In this document: in pieces, positions 31,901-43,815 of the stretch
How positions within the stretch are numbered: the first letter of the stretch is position 1
How the letters are laid out: every line of letters begins with the position of its first letter
Assembly (NCBI GenBank): GCA_963693305.1
Contig: OY855905.1
Location: 19,129,937 to 19,193,936, forward strand
Reading direction: 5' to 3'
Origin: Meandrina meandrites
Taxonomy: Eukaryota > Cnidaria > Anthozoa > Scleractinia > Meandrinidae
Length of the DNA: 64,000 bases
Position numbers and translations under genes: made by a program
Notes under the pieces: generated by a model
Databases searched by the model: none
What the model saw: only the letters and a program-made list of their open reading frames with translations
What the model was told of the DNA's origin: nothing

Positions 31901-32937
31901 TAAACATAGAAAAGCATTGGATATGAGTTGATCTCCGTGTACTCTTCAGAATACAGACAGGTAGAACAGTCTTAATTTTGTCTTTCAGTTTTTTAAGTGT
32001 CCAATACAACAATTTAGCTTATATAACTAACTTCTTTGAGCCTCGAGTGGTCTCGAGTGACCTGATCTGAAAGGAAGTGGCCATAACATCGCACAAAACT
32101 TTTATAATGGTCAGTTTCTGTTTAATTCATTTTCTTGCGTCGTCTCTCGATATCTCCACAATGTGCAACCTCAGTGTCAATCTTCAAACAGGCAACACAT
32201 TTCCAAGATACCAAGATAGCTTTCAAAAAGTGTCAATGTTGCAAATGCCTTGCAAACTGTACTTCTGAAATCTTGTTAACTTTAGTTGGATTATTATATT
32301 ATTTATTCAGTTGAACTATTATTATCTCAACATTAATTTATTATTAACCTTTTTACGACTATTTTGCAGAATGTAAATAAGATTATTGTAGGCGAGCGCA
32401 TTCACTCACATGGTCGGTCAGTCGATCCTTGGGTCGTAGAGCTTTGTTTGAAATTTCGCTGACCAACGCGCAAATAAATTTGAGGGAGAGGAAATTAAAT
32501 GTCGGTAGATGTCAGAAATGTGAAACTTTATTGTAGTGAAATAATGATGAGATGTTAATCAGCTATGTGTCGATATGTCACGAGCGTCGGATGCGACCGT
32601 GTCCTAATCCGTGTAGTGAAAAACACAACCTAGAAATCATTTTGTGTCGTGTTTTTACGAAATGAACACGGGTCCTATCAGGACATCTTCCCAGCAAGCA
32701 GCCTAAAGACGTTCAGGCGGAACGTTTTGGTCGATGTACCAATGCATCAACTTTGAATGGATACCCACATTCTCTAGGTGAAATCTCTGGCGATGTGAGC
32801 TTTTAAAGCGAACTTATAACTGTCTTCCTTCAGTTGATCTGCTGGGCTTCGCGACGTGATGTGATTTCAAGTTTGCACAAAACCAACAAAACAAATTGTT
32901 TTATACTCATGGAAAAGTAAGAAAAAAAGAAAAGCCC
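28925..32937. other. Gene-poor 4 kb stretch
   Basis: Several 60-100 codon frames exist on both strands, but none shows a family motif, a signal peptide with follow-up or paired splice sites. The RFX-type palindrome GTTACCATGGCAAC lies at 29174-29187. Nothing else is supported. Confidence 0.3.
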
Positions 32938-33040
32938 AAAACTCGAGATATTTCCAGTTGGTCGCTGATCCAAGTACTAGTCCTAACCCCATCCCAACAG
33001 GTCTTAACTTCGGCGATCGGACGAGAGCCGCAGCCATGCA
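32938..33040 (-). pseudogene. 5S rRNA-like sequence, near full length but altered
   Basis: The minus strand reads CTCGTCCGATCGCCGAAGTT, AAGACCTGTTGG, GGGGTTAG, a 3-nt insertion, then TAGTACTTGGAT and CGACCAACTGGAAATA, following the animal 5S order. The first 20 or so nucleotides are diverged and the 3' end is altered. It is a 5S pseudogene or the head of a 5S-derived SINE (SINE3 type). Confidence 0.65.
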
Positions 33041-33042
33041 CC

Positions 33043-33920
33043 AGTGAAAATTACTGTAAAGAAGGTCCGATCTGTCAGAAACAAAGCCGCGAGTAAAGCA
33101 GACTGCAACGAGTCGGGACTGTGGTGCAGCCGCGTTTTTTGGCGGGAAACTCTGAGCGACACAATTAATTTTCTATTGTTCAGCTAGCGATACAATATTT
33201 GGTGCAAATTGTTCTGCTGTCAACCAATCAGATGGGAGTGTTTACGGGAGCAGTATTATTAGTATCAAAATTGCACTGATGAGGACTTAATCGAATTGAA
33301 AGTTTGATGAACAATTATAGCCCACGTCCCGGTCCGCGACCCGATTATTTGCACAGGACGAAATAACTTTCCAGTAAATGCATTTGTAAGCTGTTTGCGA
33401 AAATTAAACTTCATTTTCAGATCAAAAGCTTCTCTGAGGAAATACTTTCCACTTGTTGATGGTAATTCCCACACGACACTTTTATCTACACAATGCGACG
33501 TCAAAAGTTTATTTTGTCAAAACACTGAACTTTACCTCGTATTTGTATTTATTTTAAGTCGCTCGAGTTTTTATTTTCCTTTCAAAATCCATATAAATCA
33601 CAAAGAAAAAAATATACAGGGACACATACAATATAATTTTTCTTGAAAGAGAACCAATCGAAGGTACGTGGTCACACAAAAAGAATGACAGCGTTCACCC
33701 TTTTCCAGCGTATGTTATTTTTCTAAGCCTTTCTTTTTTGTAGTAAAATAATAATTGCCTTGCAGCATAGTTCAAAAAATCACCATTAAACTGACGTGAG
33801 CACTAAGCCGATTTTAGGCAGATTCAAGTCACTAAGGATTTACAATACAACGGAGTGAAATTGACTATTTCAAGAACTTAAATCGACCATTTTCGTATTC
33901 TCGGTATTGGACTGGAACTA
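33043..33920. other. Gene-free stretch
   Basis: Nothing recognised. Confidence 0.3.
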
Positions 33921-34260
33921 CCGTAAAATTCCGGTTATAAGCCCCCCCCCCCCGCTTATAAGCCCTCCCGGTTATAGGCCCATTTACCTGGGAACAAAAA
34001 AGTACGTCCGCTTATAAGCCCCTCCGGATATAAGCCCCCCTCTGCTGGATGTCAGTATTGAACAAGGGTAAATGTTGCTTTATTACGACTTTTTAACTTA
34101 AAAACGTATTTCAATCAACACTGCCGTGGCTCGTTTCGAAACGTTTTTTCTATTCCGCTTATAAGCCCCCCCCCCGGATATAAGCCCCTCCGTTTATAAG
34201 CCCGCCCAAAACCCCTTACGAAGTTGTATAAGCCCAGGGCTTTTTACCGGAATTTTACGG
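33921..34260. mobile_element. MITE with TA target and CTTATAAGCCCC minisatellite
   Basis: Terminal repeats CCGTAAAATTCCGGT and, inverted, CCGTAAAATTCCGGT are flanked on both sides by TA (33919-33920 and 34261-34262), as in Tc1/mariner-type insertion. Inside are about seven variants of TTATAAGCCCC, with poly-C runs that may be hard to sequence. Confidence 0.75.
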
Positions 34261-34262
34261 TA

Positions 34263-36489
34263 GCTTGTAATTGAGGCTGAAGTCGTCGGTACTTTTGGCA
34301 ACACTAGATTGGACAAAAAATGACCTCAAACTGAGAACTCTAGTCGAACATTATTCCTAGAATAGGGTAACAATGTACTATCAAATACAAATTAATCGGA
34401 TAGAAGAATCCTTGAAGAATCATAGAGCAAGGAGACAGTAATTTTAGACGTGGTGAACAATAAACGTTAGTCATAGCCTATCTTCATACCAAACGCACTA
34501 ATTCACGCAATATGTTGAAACGACAAGACTTTTTCGGTTTCTTAAAATAGAGTACGTTCATTTTCTGTTCAAATCGTTTGAAAATTAATTTTTTTTTTGT
34601 CGGGGAACCCTCGAGCGGCCTTCACGGGTGTAAATTCCTGTATGATAAGTTCGTAAGAAAAATTGCTAACTCAAAACTGAAGTTGTATTCTCAAAGCAAT
34701 AACCAAATATCCTTACCCTGCTTCGGAGTTAAGTAAGTAAACATTTCACTAGAAGGAGATCATCGTGCTATTTATATAATGACAAAGAAGCCTTCTTGAA
34801 ATCATTGACACAAGTCCGTAATTGCAATTTTGGAATTTTTTTTTCTTAAAATACAAAACAAAAACAAATTAGCAAAAGAAACAATAGAGTATGATGTCAT
34901 AGGCGGGAGAAAGCAAAACCAAAATGATGATACTTTTAGCCTATTTGTTTGTTTGTATAATTATATACATTTATTTATTTTTTCTCATTTGGTTATTTGT
35001 TTTGTTAGTATGTTTCTTTTCTTAATGCCCCTCGGTCTCTGAGGATGTATTGCATGTGTAATGCACTGCGAACCCTTTCGCATCTAATAATGAATGCTCC
35101 TTCTCTTTATGTTACTGTAATCTTATAAATACAAGTTGTTTTATTTTATGTATCGTATGCATAATTAGCAAAACCCAGTGACCGAATATTAGAAAACTCG
35201 AAATCTGATTGGCTACACAGGTTGGCTTCCGGAGTGCGCATGGCATTGTGACCTTCATCGAGGCCAAAAAAAAATTAAACAAAACCATCAATAAATTTGT
35301 TTTGTCGATATTCGATATTACATAGAGCAGCCATTAGGTTATGCCAACCCCTTATGAGGTCCTGGCTATACTGAAACAATTAGACTGCTTGCTGTCGGTT
35401 TCTGTCGTCTTGTAAAAGTTGGCTCGGGACTTCCCGAAATGCTCGCGAGCCGCGAGCCGAACAGAGAGAACTGAGGGTATGCATTCCACTGTTGGCGTGA
35501 AACAAAAAATGGTGTGTGTTTGCGGCACTCGAACGAATCCCTAGCCGCCTACGCGGTACGGGGAATAATAAATCAATTTATTGAAGTTTCGAAAGCTATA
35601 TTTAAACGCTGTGGTACGCGGCACCTTATTGTCCGTACGCAGTGATCGAAGGCAGACGCGAGCGCGCTTGTTTAATCCCCGCGGTTTTTTTTTTATGTTC
35701 GCGCCCGTGACGATGGTGACCGGCGGTGAAGAGTGACGCCATCAAAATTCTAAAATCCAAAATCATCCCGTGATTGCCAAGCTGAACAGGCTTACTAGTT
35801 CATGAGGGTGAAGTGAATTCCAGACGTGTTATTTTCCATCATGAGCTCCATTTGTGTGTAACAATTCGAGTACGGAGTACAGACCTGAGACTCGGACAAG
35901 TAGATTTGACTAACTTCTGTGAGATTTCAAATTCTTGATTCTTTTACTCAATGGTTTTGATTTTTTCTTTTCTTAGCATGACACTGATGGCAGCGTCAAC
36001 CAGCTACATAATAAAGAACCAAGATAAATTCCCCGGGTCTGGGGGTAAACTTAAAAAGCTATTAGCTCGCTGTGGCCTGCGTTGCAGGCCGCAATCTCTC
36101 CCTCGTTGGCGGGCAAGTCAGGAAATGACGCGCAAGTCGCGACGCAAAATCCGTGCACGTTTTATTGTCACCTTGATTTTTGAGTTGGGGAGATCAACAA
36201 AGTGGAACAAAAGGAACAGTTTAACATATAACAGATAGAATGAGGTGCAGGGAGGTGAGGTGGGAATTTAGAAAAGATAGCAGAAGGTATGTTTCGTTTT
36301 TCGTATCTCGTAGGCCTGTACCTGGCATGGGTCCCTCCCTTAGCTTGACTGAATGCGGAAAAAAAAATTCCAAATGATGGGTGACACTTCAAAGTAGTGA
36401 CATAAACAAAAAAACTAAAAAAATGGGGCTATAAGTGTCATTTTGTGTAGTTCAAAAACACAAACGTTTCGGGTAATAGCTCTTCTTTA
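34263..36489. other. Gene-poor stretch
   Basis: A short hairpin GGCCTGCGTTGCAGGCC lies at 36074-36090 inside a GC-rich repeat-like segment (about 36060-36160, with CGCGCAAGTCGCG). The 95-codon frame over it lacks other support. No gene is recognised. Confidence 0.3.
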
Positions 36490-36683
36490 GTGCAATGGTT
36501 TCATACTGAAGAAGGGCTATGCCCTACTACCTTTGCTTGCCTGGGCGCCAGGTTCCCTCTTCTCCCGCCCCCTCCCCCACTGCCCCTTTTGTTTGTTTGC
36601 TCCCGCTCATTCGGACAGACGAGTGCAGCCTCAGCGGAAAGTGTTTTCATTCAAGTTCTCTCACTGCTTTCTTTCGACTTGAG
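36490..36683 (+). promoter_or_regulatory. Candidate 5' untranslated first exon and promoter
   Basis: A locally GC-rich, pyrimidine-rich segment ends in a consensus donor (GACTTGAG|gtaagc) at 36683. No coding frame is convincing across it. It may be the first, non-coding exon of the plus-strand candidate gene whose first ATG-bearing exon lies at 40856-40915. Confidence 0.25.
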
Positions 36684-38323
36684 GTAAGCTGTATACGACT
36701 AATGTAACCGTTCTTAACCTTGTTGCACTGACCTTACATTACGTATACTGACCTTCCGACCTCAACGATTCCAGGATAGTCAAGGACAATGTTTTTTTAT
36801 ATTTCCGATAGAACTTGATATAAGAGGTCAAAACGTAAGCTTACTCATTTTACGTAAACAGTACTACCAGACTTAACTGAACTATAGAATGCTGATGTTG
36901 AGAAGGTAGTCGATATATTATATGCTGAATGGGCTGTCGTTTTATCGTTTAGTAAGCTTTAATCCAAGTTCGAAGAGACTCTGCTGGCACGCAGGGTACC
37001 GCGTTTCTTTTTCGATGACATAAAACATAAGATTTGGAGAATTTTTAAATCATAACTCCCGACCACCTTGCCAGTGTTCATTTTCAGAGCAAAGCGCGAA
37101 ATAATAGGCTCTTGTGTTATTCAACTAGATGCAAAAATTGCAGGGTATTCTGCGGTTCAGTTGCATGATGATGTTGAAACACAACAAGTGATTCCGGCGG
37201 GGGGGGGGGGGGGGGGGGCACTTACTGTGTATATTTTTGGGTTGGGGTGTGTACTGCTGGGAATCTGAAACCTGTTCAGGTGACTTTGCAACCCTATACT
37301 AGACTAGACACCGAAAATCCCTACACTATCCCAGACTTGCTATTTTTTAGAACTGAAGGACTAGCCCTATTAGTGTTTTTAAGATGGCTCCATAGGGTAA
37401 TGTAGCATACACATGTATGAGGCGGTGCACACAAGTGTTATGTTCTGAAATCTAATTTTCACATTCATTTTCACTCACAGTTCGCTCAAACTTATCAAAT
37501 GCAATAAGCAACCATAAAAAAGTGTTCTACAACCATCTCTGTTAAAATATTGGGTTTAAGTTGTGAATTAATACTACCCAAACAAATGTGACTTTTAGTG
37601 TTTACGTGGCTTTTAAGGTTATTCCACGGAATTGCATTGCGCGTCCTTGCTGCGCATAATTTTTCGCGTCATTTAGGTTACGCATAAGTGCGCTTCAGAA
37701 GCATGCACCCAACATTACAGGATTTCCTTAGGGTTAAGCTCAGCAGGGAGATAAATGGTCGTTTTCTTCTAAATGAGCACGGTGACCCCCATTTTTTATT
37801 TCATTATTTTAATGAGAACAGTATCTTCATTGCTTAAGAAAAAAATTAGCAAAAATCTGTGACCAGTTTTTTGGCAAATGATGATTTTGTTTATTTTTAG
37901 GAAAGCCTCTTTCTCTTCTGAGTTTCTAATTCCCTAATTCTTCATACCACTGATCAGTTTCACGGCAAATGATACCCTATTCTATACCCTATCCCAGACA
38001 AAACTGCTTGAAAACCATACCCTTCACAGCGGCACATACCTATATAGCTCATATATAAATTCATTAGGCAAAATTTTGCTTGTACTACATCTTTTAAAAC
38101 GCTTATATGTCAGCTGTTTTAGGTGCGATTGAGCTGAAATCTTCCAGAAACATAAAAGAATGATGGAAGTTTACGAATGTCGTCTTTGATTTAATTGGTC
38201 GACTGCTCTTTACGGTGATGCTAGAGCCCCACTGATGTCAAATTGAAAAATCCACCATTTTGTGTCCATTGAGTAGAAGACAATACTCTGTGATTTTATC
38301 AAAAATAGATCAGTTAAAAACTC
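36684..38323. other. Gene-free stretch with a 20-nt poly-G run
   Basis: Only the homopolymer at 37199-37218 is notable. Confidence 0.3.
37199..37218 (+). repeat. (G)20 homopolymer
   Basis: Twenty consecutive G. It may form G-quadruplexes; its length is uncertain in any sequencing method. Confidence 0.85.
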
Positions 38324-38470
38324 TTGTGTGTCATGACAGAAGCGGATTTTTTAATTAAAACTTTGCTAGTGAGTTAAGGTCATTAACTTCAGTGTGCAAA
38401 TTTGAATTTTACGCGCTCTATCCTTTTTAAAAGCACTCTTTTAAAATTCCGCTTCTATCATGACACACTA
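38324..38470. mobile_element. MITE, 147 bp
   Basis: The ends TGTGTCATGACAGAAGCGGA and, inverted, TGTGTCATGATAGAAGCGGA differ by one base. No coding frame. Confidence 0.65.
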
Positions 38471-38895
38471 CAGTATTCCTAGTTTACCTCTCTGCAGTGC
38501 CAGCTCATGGAGTTCTAAGGCCCCATTTACATGGAAAGAGGATGATCCTAGCACTAGGATCATTAAGTTCAGTTAGTAAGATATTTACCATATGCCCTGC
38601 CACTTCCCATCCTCTAGTATTCTTCCCTTCTCATTGGGTTCCTGCACCATTTATTCCTGGGTTCTCACCCTCTCATCCTCCTGCACAGTGGAATAATAAC
38701 AATTTTAAATACACAACTGAGATATGTAGTCACATTGCCAATAACTAAAATTGACCAATTGGATTGCTGTCCTGAATGATCCCATGTGAATTCATGCATT
38801 GTAATGGCTTACAAAAGCAGGGGTTTCAATAAAAGTTGAAGTAGGGTCAGAGACACAAAATGGTGCTAATCAGTTGGAGATCACTAAATAAAGTG

Positions 38896-38935
38896 ATTTA
38901 TTTATTTATTTATTTAATTATTTATTTATTTATAA
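38896..38935. repeat. (TTTA)n microsatellite
   Basis: About nine TTTA units with one imperfection. Confidence 0.85.
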
Positions 38936-38989
38936 TTTATCTTCAATTTTACATTTCCTGATTGACCTTCAAAGCAGGCAACATGTCTC

Positions 38990-39720
38990 AACATAATCAC
39001 TCATCTATATGTAGAGATTCCTTTTTATGACTGTTTTTGCGTATGCAAAACGGGAGTTACGGATTGAGGGGCGATTTGAAGCCATCCTTCCTTCACTCCT
39101 TCACTCGGTCAGATGTAAACAAAAGGCCGTTGACAGATGGTTGGCAGACCTACATGTAATGCCACTCTCACTTTGACGTTGCGGTTTATTAAGACCGATG
39201 ACAGACCACTGTACTTTACGCGCTGATGGTTTTGTTTTGATGGGTATGTGATGATAATTTGAAAATCGATTGTGAACATATTTTATTTTTATTTTACTTT
39301 AAACCAGGTGTATGTTGTTTCTGCCCTGTAGAAAAATCAACAGAATTTTCTTAAGTTTGCATGTGACGGTGAAAGCGAAATTGAAAGCGAAGTTTGCGTA
39401 ATCGCTAGCTGACAGAAGATTATCAGTGTCACGCGACAAAGGTCAACCTAGCCGATTTCAAAATAAATTTTATTCGACGCTTAATCTTCACAGCAATCAA
39501 AGAATGCAAGATGAAACCTTTTATGCTCATGGCACTATCAAAACACATTCCGGAAATTTAACGTTAATCGTAAACGCTGTACAGAGAAAAGAGTGTATAG
39601 ACGCTAGCACGAAAACACGCAAAGTTGAATTTGTCTGCTTGGAGCTTGCTTCTTTTACTCCCAATGCAAAACAAAATGAAAAACAACGTAAATCCGTATA
39701 GATCTTTACTAGTGATGCAC
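38990..39720 (+). repeat. Dispersed repeat family, further copy
   Basis: Matches 5855-6370 and 7255-7550 in the same order (GTATGCAAAACGGGAGTTAC, AGACCGATGACAGACCACTG, GCTAGCTGACAGAAGATTAT). It is followed by the GCTTCGACGATTTAATTCG block also seen near 7540. Confidence 0.6.
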
Positions 39721-40289
39721 GTTCGGCTTCGACGATTTAATTCGTCACTTGTTAAATAGAAGCGACAAGAAGGAACAATTACATCGTGTGCTTCACAGCG
39801 ACAACCTAAATCAACGCATTTCAAACACGTTTTATAGGCCTCGCAGTTAAGAAGTACCCTTGCTGAGTTTTATAACCCACAACAGATAAATGTTCATTGC
39901 ATGCAAGCAAAATCATCAGCACAGGTCGCAGCGGAGAACACTCGAGTTTCAACGACGAAATAAAATCTGGAACGAGATTTATTCCTAGCAGAAGACTAGC
40001 TATCCCAAAAGCCAGAGGACCCTACCGCAAGTAAAAGAGGAACAACAGAACTCACAGTATAAGCAACCAAAATAGCGGTCGCAGAAGACAGGCAAAGTCA
40101 TATTTTAAAAGCATATTAAAATAAAAGACGATGCGCGGATCGTTAAAAGTGATCATATGTTTTCAAACACGAATAGAAAAATACATAGAAGAAAACAACT
40201 TGCCCCCAAAGTTATCCAGATATACACGCAATCGAATTTGACCCAAAAGTCGTTCCACGTGCAGTTGAGTTGACCACAAAATCAGACTT
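39721..40289. repeat. Second block of the dispersed repeat with decayed hydrophobic frames
   Basis: The part from 39740 to 40095 matches 7560-8025. On the minus strand it reads short hydrophobic pieces such as LAFGIASLLLGINLVPDF between stops. Confidence 0.45.
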
Positions 40290-40680
40290 GAAAGCGAAGT
40301 TTGTGTAATCGCTAGCTGACAGAAGATTATCAGTATCACGCGACAAAGGTCAACGGAGCGGATTTCAAAATAAAGTTTATGGGACGTTAATCTTCACAGC
40401 AATCAAAGAATGCAAGATCATGCTCATGGCACTATCAAAACACATTCCGGAAATTGAACGTCAATCGTACACGCTGTACAGGGAAAAGAGTGTACACACG
40501 ATAGCACGAAAACACGCAAACTTGAATTTGTCTGCTTGGCGCTTGCTTCTTTTACAACCGATGTAAAACAAAATGAAAAACAACGTAAATCCGTATAGAT
40601 CTTAACAAGTGATGCACGTTCGACTTCGACGATTTAATTCGTCACTTGTTAAATAAAAGCGACAAGAACTCGCACGAACA
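40290..40680 (+). repeat. Dispersed repeat family, truncated copy
   Basis: Repeats GCTAGCTGACAGAAGATTAT through GACTTCGACGATTTAATTCG. It then joins directly to the CRE-containing tail (40668-40742) shared with 12565-12660. Confidence 0.6.
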
Positions 40681-40855
40681 CATTAAACGATGACGTCATC
40701 GCTTAAAAAAACAGTCGTGGCCCAATAGGGCCTTTTGATTTTCCTTTCAAACTGTGTACATGTATAACAGTGGATGATACAATAAATGCTCTTAGTAATT
40801 AATTATTTTTTTAAATTTGTTCCTTCTTTTCACCTCATTTTACTTATTGTTTCAG

Positions 40856-40915
40856 ATATATACATGTATTAAAAGGATGGATGCCAGGTTACTTGAAGAA
40901 GACTTCTCATTCAAG
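40856..40915 (+). CDS. Candidate first coding exon (MDARLLEEDFSFK)
   Basis: Acceptor ttattgtttcAG, a 21-nt leader, then an ATG at 40877 in a good context (AGGATGG), 13 codons and a donor AAG|gtattg; it ends in phase 0. The upstream ATG at 40864 stops after one codon. The peptide is acidic and looks coding, but it is short and unidentified. It could start the plus-strand gene with exons at 43211-43313 and 47490-47625, although a linking exon (phase 0 to 1) has not been found. Confidence 0.35.
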
Positions 40916-41139
40916 GTATTGCATAAGTCAGTGTGTTTGTCACGATAGTTTATAGCAGCAGTGTGATATTTCAAATTCTAATAACTGGTGTAATATTATT
41001 GTGTCCTCTGTATTGGACTGAAACTAGCTTGCAGTGGAGGCTACTGCGGGAAATCTTTTCAAATGCAAATCAGATGAAGCTCTTTTTAATGATATTCCCC
41101 CATATTAGGTTCCATTGCAAGCTAGTTCCAGACAAATAC

Positions 41140-41768
41140 TAGGGCTGCAACGATACATTTTCTTAGCAACCGATACATATCTCAGTACAAGTGCCATGAT
41201 ACGATACACGATACGATACATCATAACATACAACTGACAAATGACGTAATGTTACTAAACTGCTTTGGAATCTTTAATTTCTGTTGATAACAATTAACAA
41301 ATGGTAAAAAGTAACACAAGAATATAACGAGGAGTGTCTTACTCCTTGGCCATCGTAAAAAACTTTGAATCCAAAGTCTTTCCATACCTTTGACTTATAA
41401 GAGGACGGTGCCAGTTGTAACTCAACTGCAGAGGAAGGCATTTTGACGAAAGAACTAACGTGACGAACGAACCGCGCGTTTTTTTGCGGGCGCATAAGAC
41501 TTTGTCAGCTGACAACTTATTGAAACTACGCATTGAAAAATACGTGACTGGAAGCAGAAGTGGCTAAAAAAAGGCTTGTACTTGGGTAAGGAGTCATAAA
41601 ACTGATTAAAACAGTAATTTCTGAATGTTGGTAAAGTAATTTTTCATTTTTGATGAGAAATATTTTGTTGTTTTGCGATACAGCGATATCCCATTCAAAT
41701 ATCGATATTCGTATCGTGACAAAAAATATCGCGGTTCACCGGTGCACCGGTGTATCGTTGCAGCCCTA
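41140..41768. mobile_element. hAT transposon deletion derivative, 629 bp
   Basis: Terminal repeats TAGGGCTGCAACGATAC are perfect and inverted. The target duplication ACAAATAC (41132-41139 and 41769-41776) is a perfect 8-mer, the size typical of hAT. Subterminal regions are rich in CGATAC repeats. The interior keeps a fragment of transposase on the minus strand (next entry). Confidence 0.9.
41274..41441 (-). pseudogene. hAT transposase N-terminus with BED-finger remnant
   Basis: The frame opens MPSSAVELQLAPSSYKSKVW, then KDFGFKVFYD, as at the start of a BED zinc finger in ZBED-like hAT transposases (W-x-x-F-G-F). The Cys/His part continues only after a frameshift (pieces such as LVIFLCYFLPFV). 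The catalytic RNase H-like part is deleted. Confidence 0.55.
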
Positions 41769-41776
41769 ACAAATAC

Positions 41777-42498
41777 TGAGAATACACTGTACAAATATGG
41801 CCTATTGATGTTCATGGGATGGCAAAAAAGTTACAATTTGGTTGAAAGGATTGGCATATTTTTTAATTATTTTGATTCATGTCAAGGTCTTACTTATAGC
41901 AATAAAAGTATTGTATATTTTACCTCTTTAAAACACGAATACTATTTGTATACAAAAATATTAGTTTGCAATAATTATGCAGCCACTTTATTCAGTACAA
42001 GCTGTTACATAATGTGTAAGCTATGGTTACTTTTTTTTATACTTTTCTCATTACAAAATGGAAAATTATTTATGCCTTGTGGGTATTCTTTGCAAAACAA
42101 TAATATCAATACTTACTTACAGCTTTAATCTGTACACTGCATAAACATACATATATAATGAAATATGCAACTATGTAATATAAACCTTTTTTGTTCCAGT
42201 TGTCATGATAATATTATTATCCATGGTGTGTACAAAATGTTATGTTCCTTTTTACATTCAAGCAGTAATGGCAATGCTTGATGGTGTAATTAAAGTTCAT
42301 TGGCAACCTATTTAGAAAAAAGAAAGTTGTTTTTTGTTAATTCATTGGCTTTATATATTTAAGAGAAAAGTGTGACATTGAATTGAATATTACCATTGAT
42401 AATGCTTTGAAAAAAACTTAATTATTTGCTTTGTGTTCTTTATTTGCTTATTGTCCCAATCAGTATCAAAAGTCATGGCTTATCAAAAATCATGGCTA
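41777..42498. other. AT-rich stretch with a possible terminal exon
   Basis: At 42201 a strong acceptor (ttttttgttccAG) precedes 25 codons in phase 2 (NIIIHGVYKMLCSFLHS within) and a stop. It could be an alternative last exon of the plus-strand candidate gene. The 151-codon frame at 41673-42128 has no support. Confidence 0.2.
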
Positions 42499-42600
42499 TG
42501 ATAATGATAATGATAATGATAATGACAATGATAATGATAATAAAATAAATAGTTATAATACTAATAATAATAAATTATAAAAATAATGATAATAAAAGAT
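42499..42600. repeat. (GATAAT)n / (AAT)n microsatellite
   Basis: About nine GATAAT-type units, then imperfect AATAAT repeats. Confidence 0.85.
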
Positions 42601-42769
42601 AGGGGTTCGTCAAAAATTTAAAAATAAAATAAATAAAAAATGGAATGAAAAGGACTGAAACTAGCTCAACCATCACTTTCTTTTTTTGACTCTGGTCTGT
42701 CCAAGCTTGTTGAAAAAAAATCAAACAAACAAACAATGTATATTACATTCTTGCTGGCCACTAAAAAGG

Positions 42770-43105
42770 GGCAAAAACAAAAAACAACGCTCAAAGGGAC
42801 GGCAAAAAGGCGGCCATGGCCGCTAATAGAGGTGGCCGCTTAAAAAGGGTTTTATTAACAGTTTTTAGCATTACCAAACTCTCCAAAGTGGCCTGCCACC
42901 AAAAACCATCTTCAGTGATTCCTTAGCAACTGCCCTAGATCTGTAGAAGGACCCACCTTAAAAGTGATCATGGACACTTTCGACTTGTGGTCAAGTAAAA
43001 TTTCAGCTATGTAGTTATTTGACTGGAAAATGTTGTTATGGTACATGTATTTGGGAAAGTAGTTGTAATTGAGAGGGATATGGTCGCACAGGGAGGTTTG
43101 ACTGC
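42770..43105. mobile_element. MITE-like repeat with GGCCGC motifs
   Basis: Contains the perfect palindrome GCGGCCATGGCCGC and repeated GTGGCCGCTTAAAA, and ends near CACAGGGAGGTTTGACTGCA, a terminus I associate with small inverted-repeat elements in other animals. The left end is not well defined. Confidence 0.35.
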
Positions 43106-43210
43106 ATAATTGAATTCCAATATATCATACATGTACTCACCGAATACATATTAGTGGACAGCAACATGTTCCATTGGTTAAATTCCCTGATTTTGTGCAT
43201 CTCTTTCCAG

Positions 43211-43313
43211 ATATCTATGATCAAGCTTACCAAAATATAAAAAAAAAATTAAAAGAGTCCATTAGGTGCCCTGAAAATTATCACCATGAAGACGCTATTT
43301 CTCTTTGTTGCAA
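43211..43313 (+). CDS. Candidate internal exon, product unknown
   Basis: A strong acceptor (tgcatctctttccAG) precedes 103 nt in phase 1 to 2, followed by a donor (TGCAA|gtatgt). The 33 full codons read as protein, with IYDQAYQNIKKKLKESI at the start and then RCPENYHHEDAISLCC. A SINE copy begins a few bases after the donor. The split codon AA|G joins in frame to the exon at 47490. Confidence 0.35.
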
Positions 43314-43316
43314 GTA

Positions 43317-43560
43317 TGTGGGAGGCATGGTGGCCTTATGGTTAGCGTGTGCTGGACTCCAGATTGAGTGGTCCAGGTTTGAGTACTGGCTGGCACACTG
43401 TGTTATCAGTGTTCTTGTGAAAGACACTTTATTGTCATAGTGCCTCTCTACAACCAGGTGTTTAAATGGGTAAGAGTGAATTTAATGCTGGGGGTAACCC
43501 AGGGATGGACTAGCATCCCATCCAGGGGGCAGTAGAAATACTCGTAGTTGCAGGTAACCT
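43317..43560 (+). mobile_element. tRNA-derived SINE, older copy
   Basis: Same family as 2014-2315: head GGGAGGCATGGTGGCC, body with AGTGCCTCTCTACAACCAGG and GATGGACTAGCATCCCATCC. Confidence 0.7.
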
Positions 43561-43742
43561 GAAAACAGTGACACTTGGTCCGTGGACCCCCTCTGTGGAC
43601 CAGGTCTATGTCATGACAGCAACAATTTTCAAAGGCAAACAATTCTCAAACTGAGTCTATTTTGAACATAAAAACACATTTCAAACCTGGCCTACTGAAA
43701 CATTTTAGTACATTTTAGTACAGGCATTTCATTTGGCAACTA

Positions 43743-43815
43743 CAGTGGAACCTAGATTTAATGAACCTCTATTCAACGATGTCCTCAGTATAACGAACAG
43801 TTTCCTTTAGCCCGG
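43743..43815. mobile_element. Pogo/Tigger-like terminal fragment
   Basis: Starts CAGTGGAACCTAGATTTAAT and continues with ATAACGAAC repeats, like the ends of pogo-type elements. A related fragment is at 60412-60530. The other end is not found. Confidence 0.4.

Noticed and set aside
41673..42128. 151-codon plus-strand ORF starting inside the hAT element
   Set aside because: It begins in the transposon terminus and runs into AT-rich flank; composition and position argue against coding.
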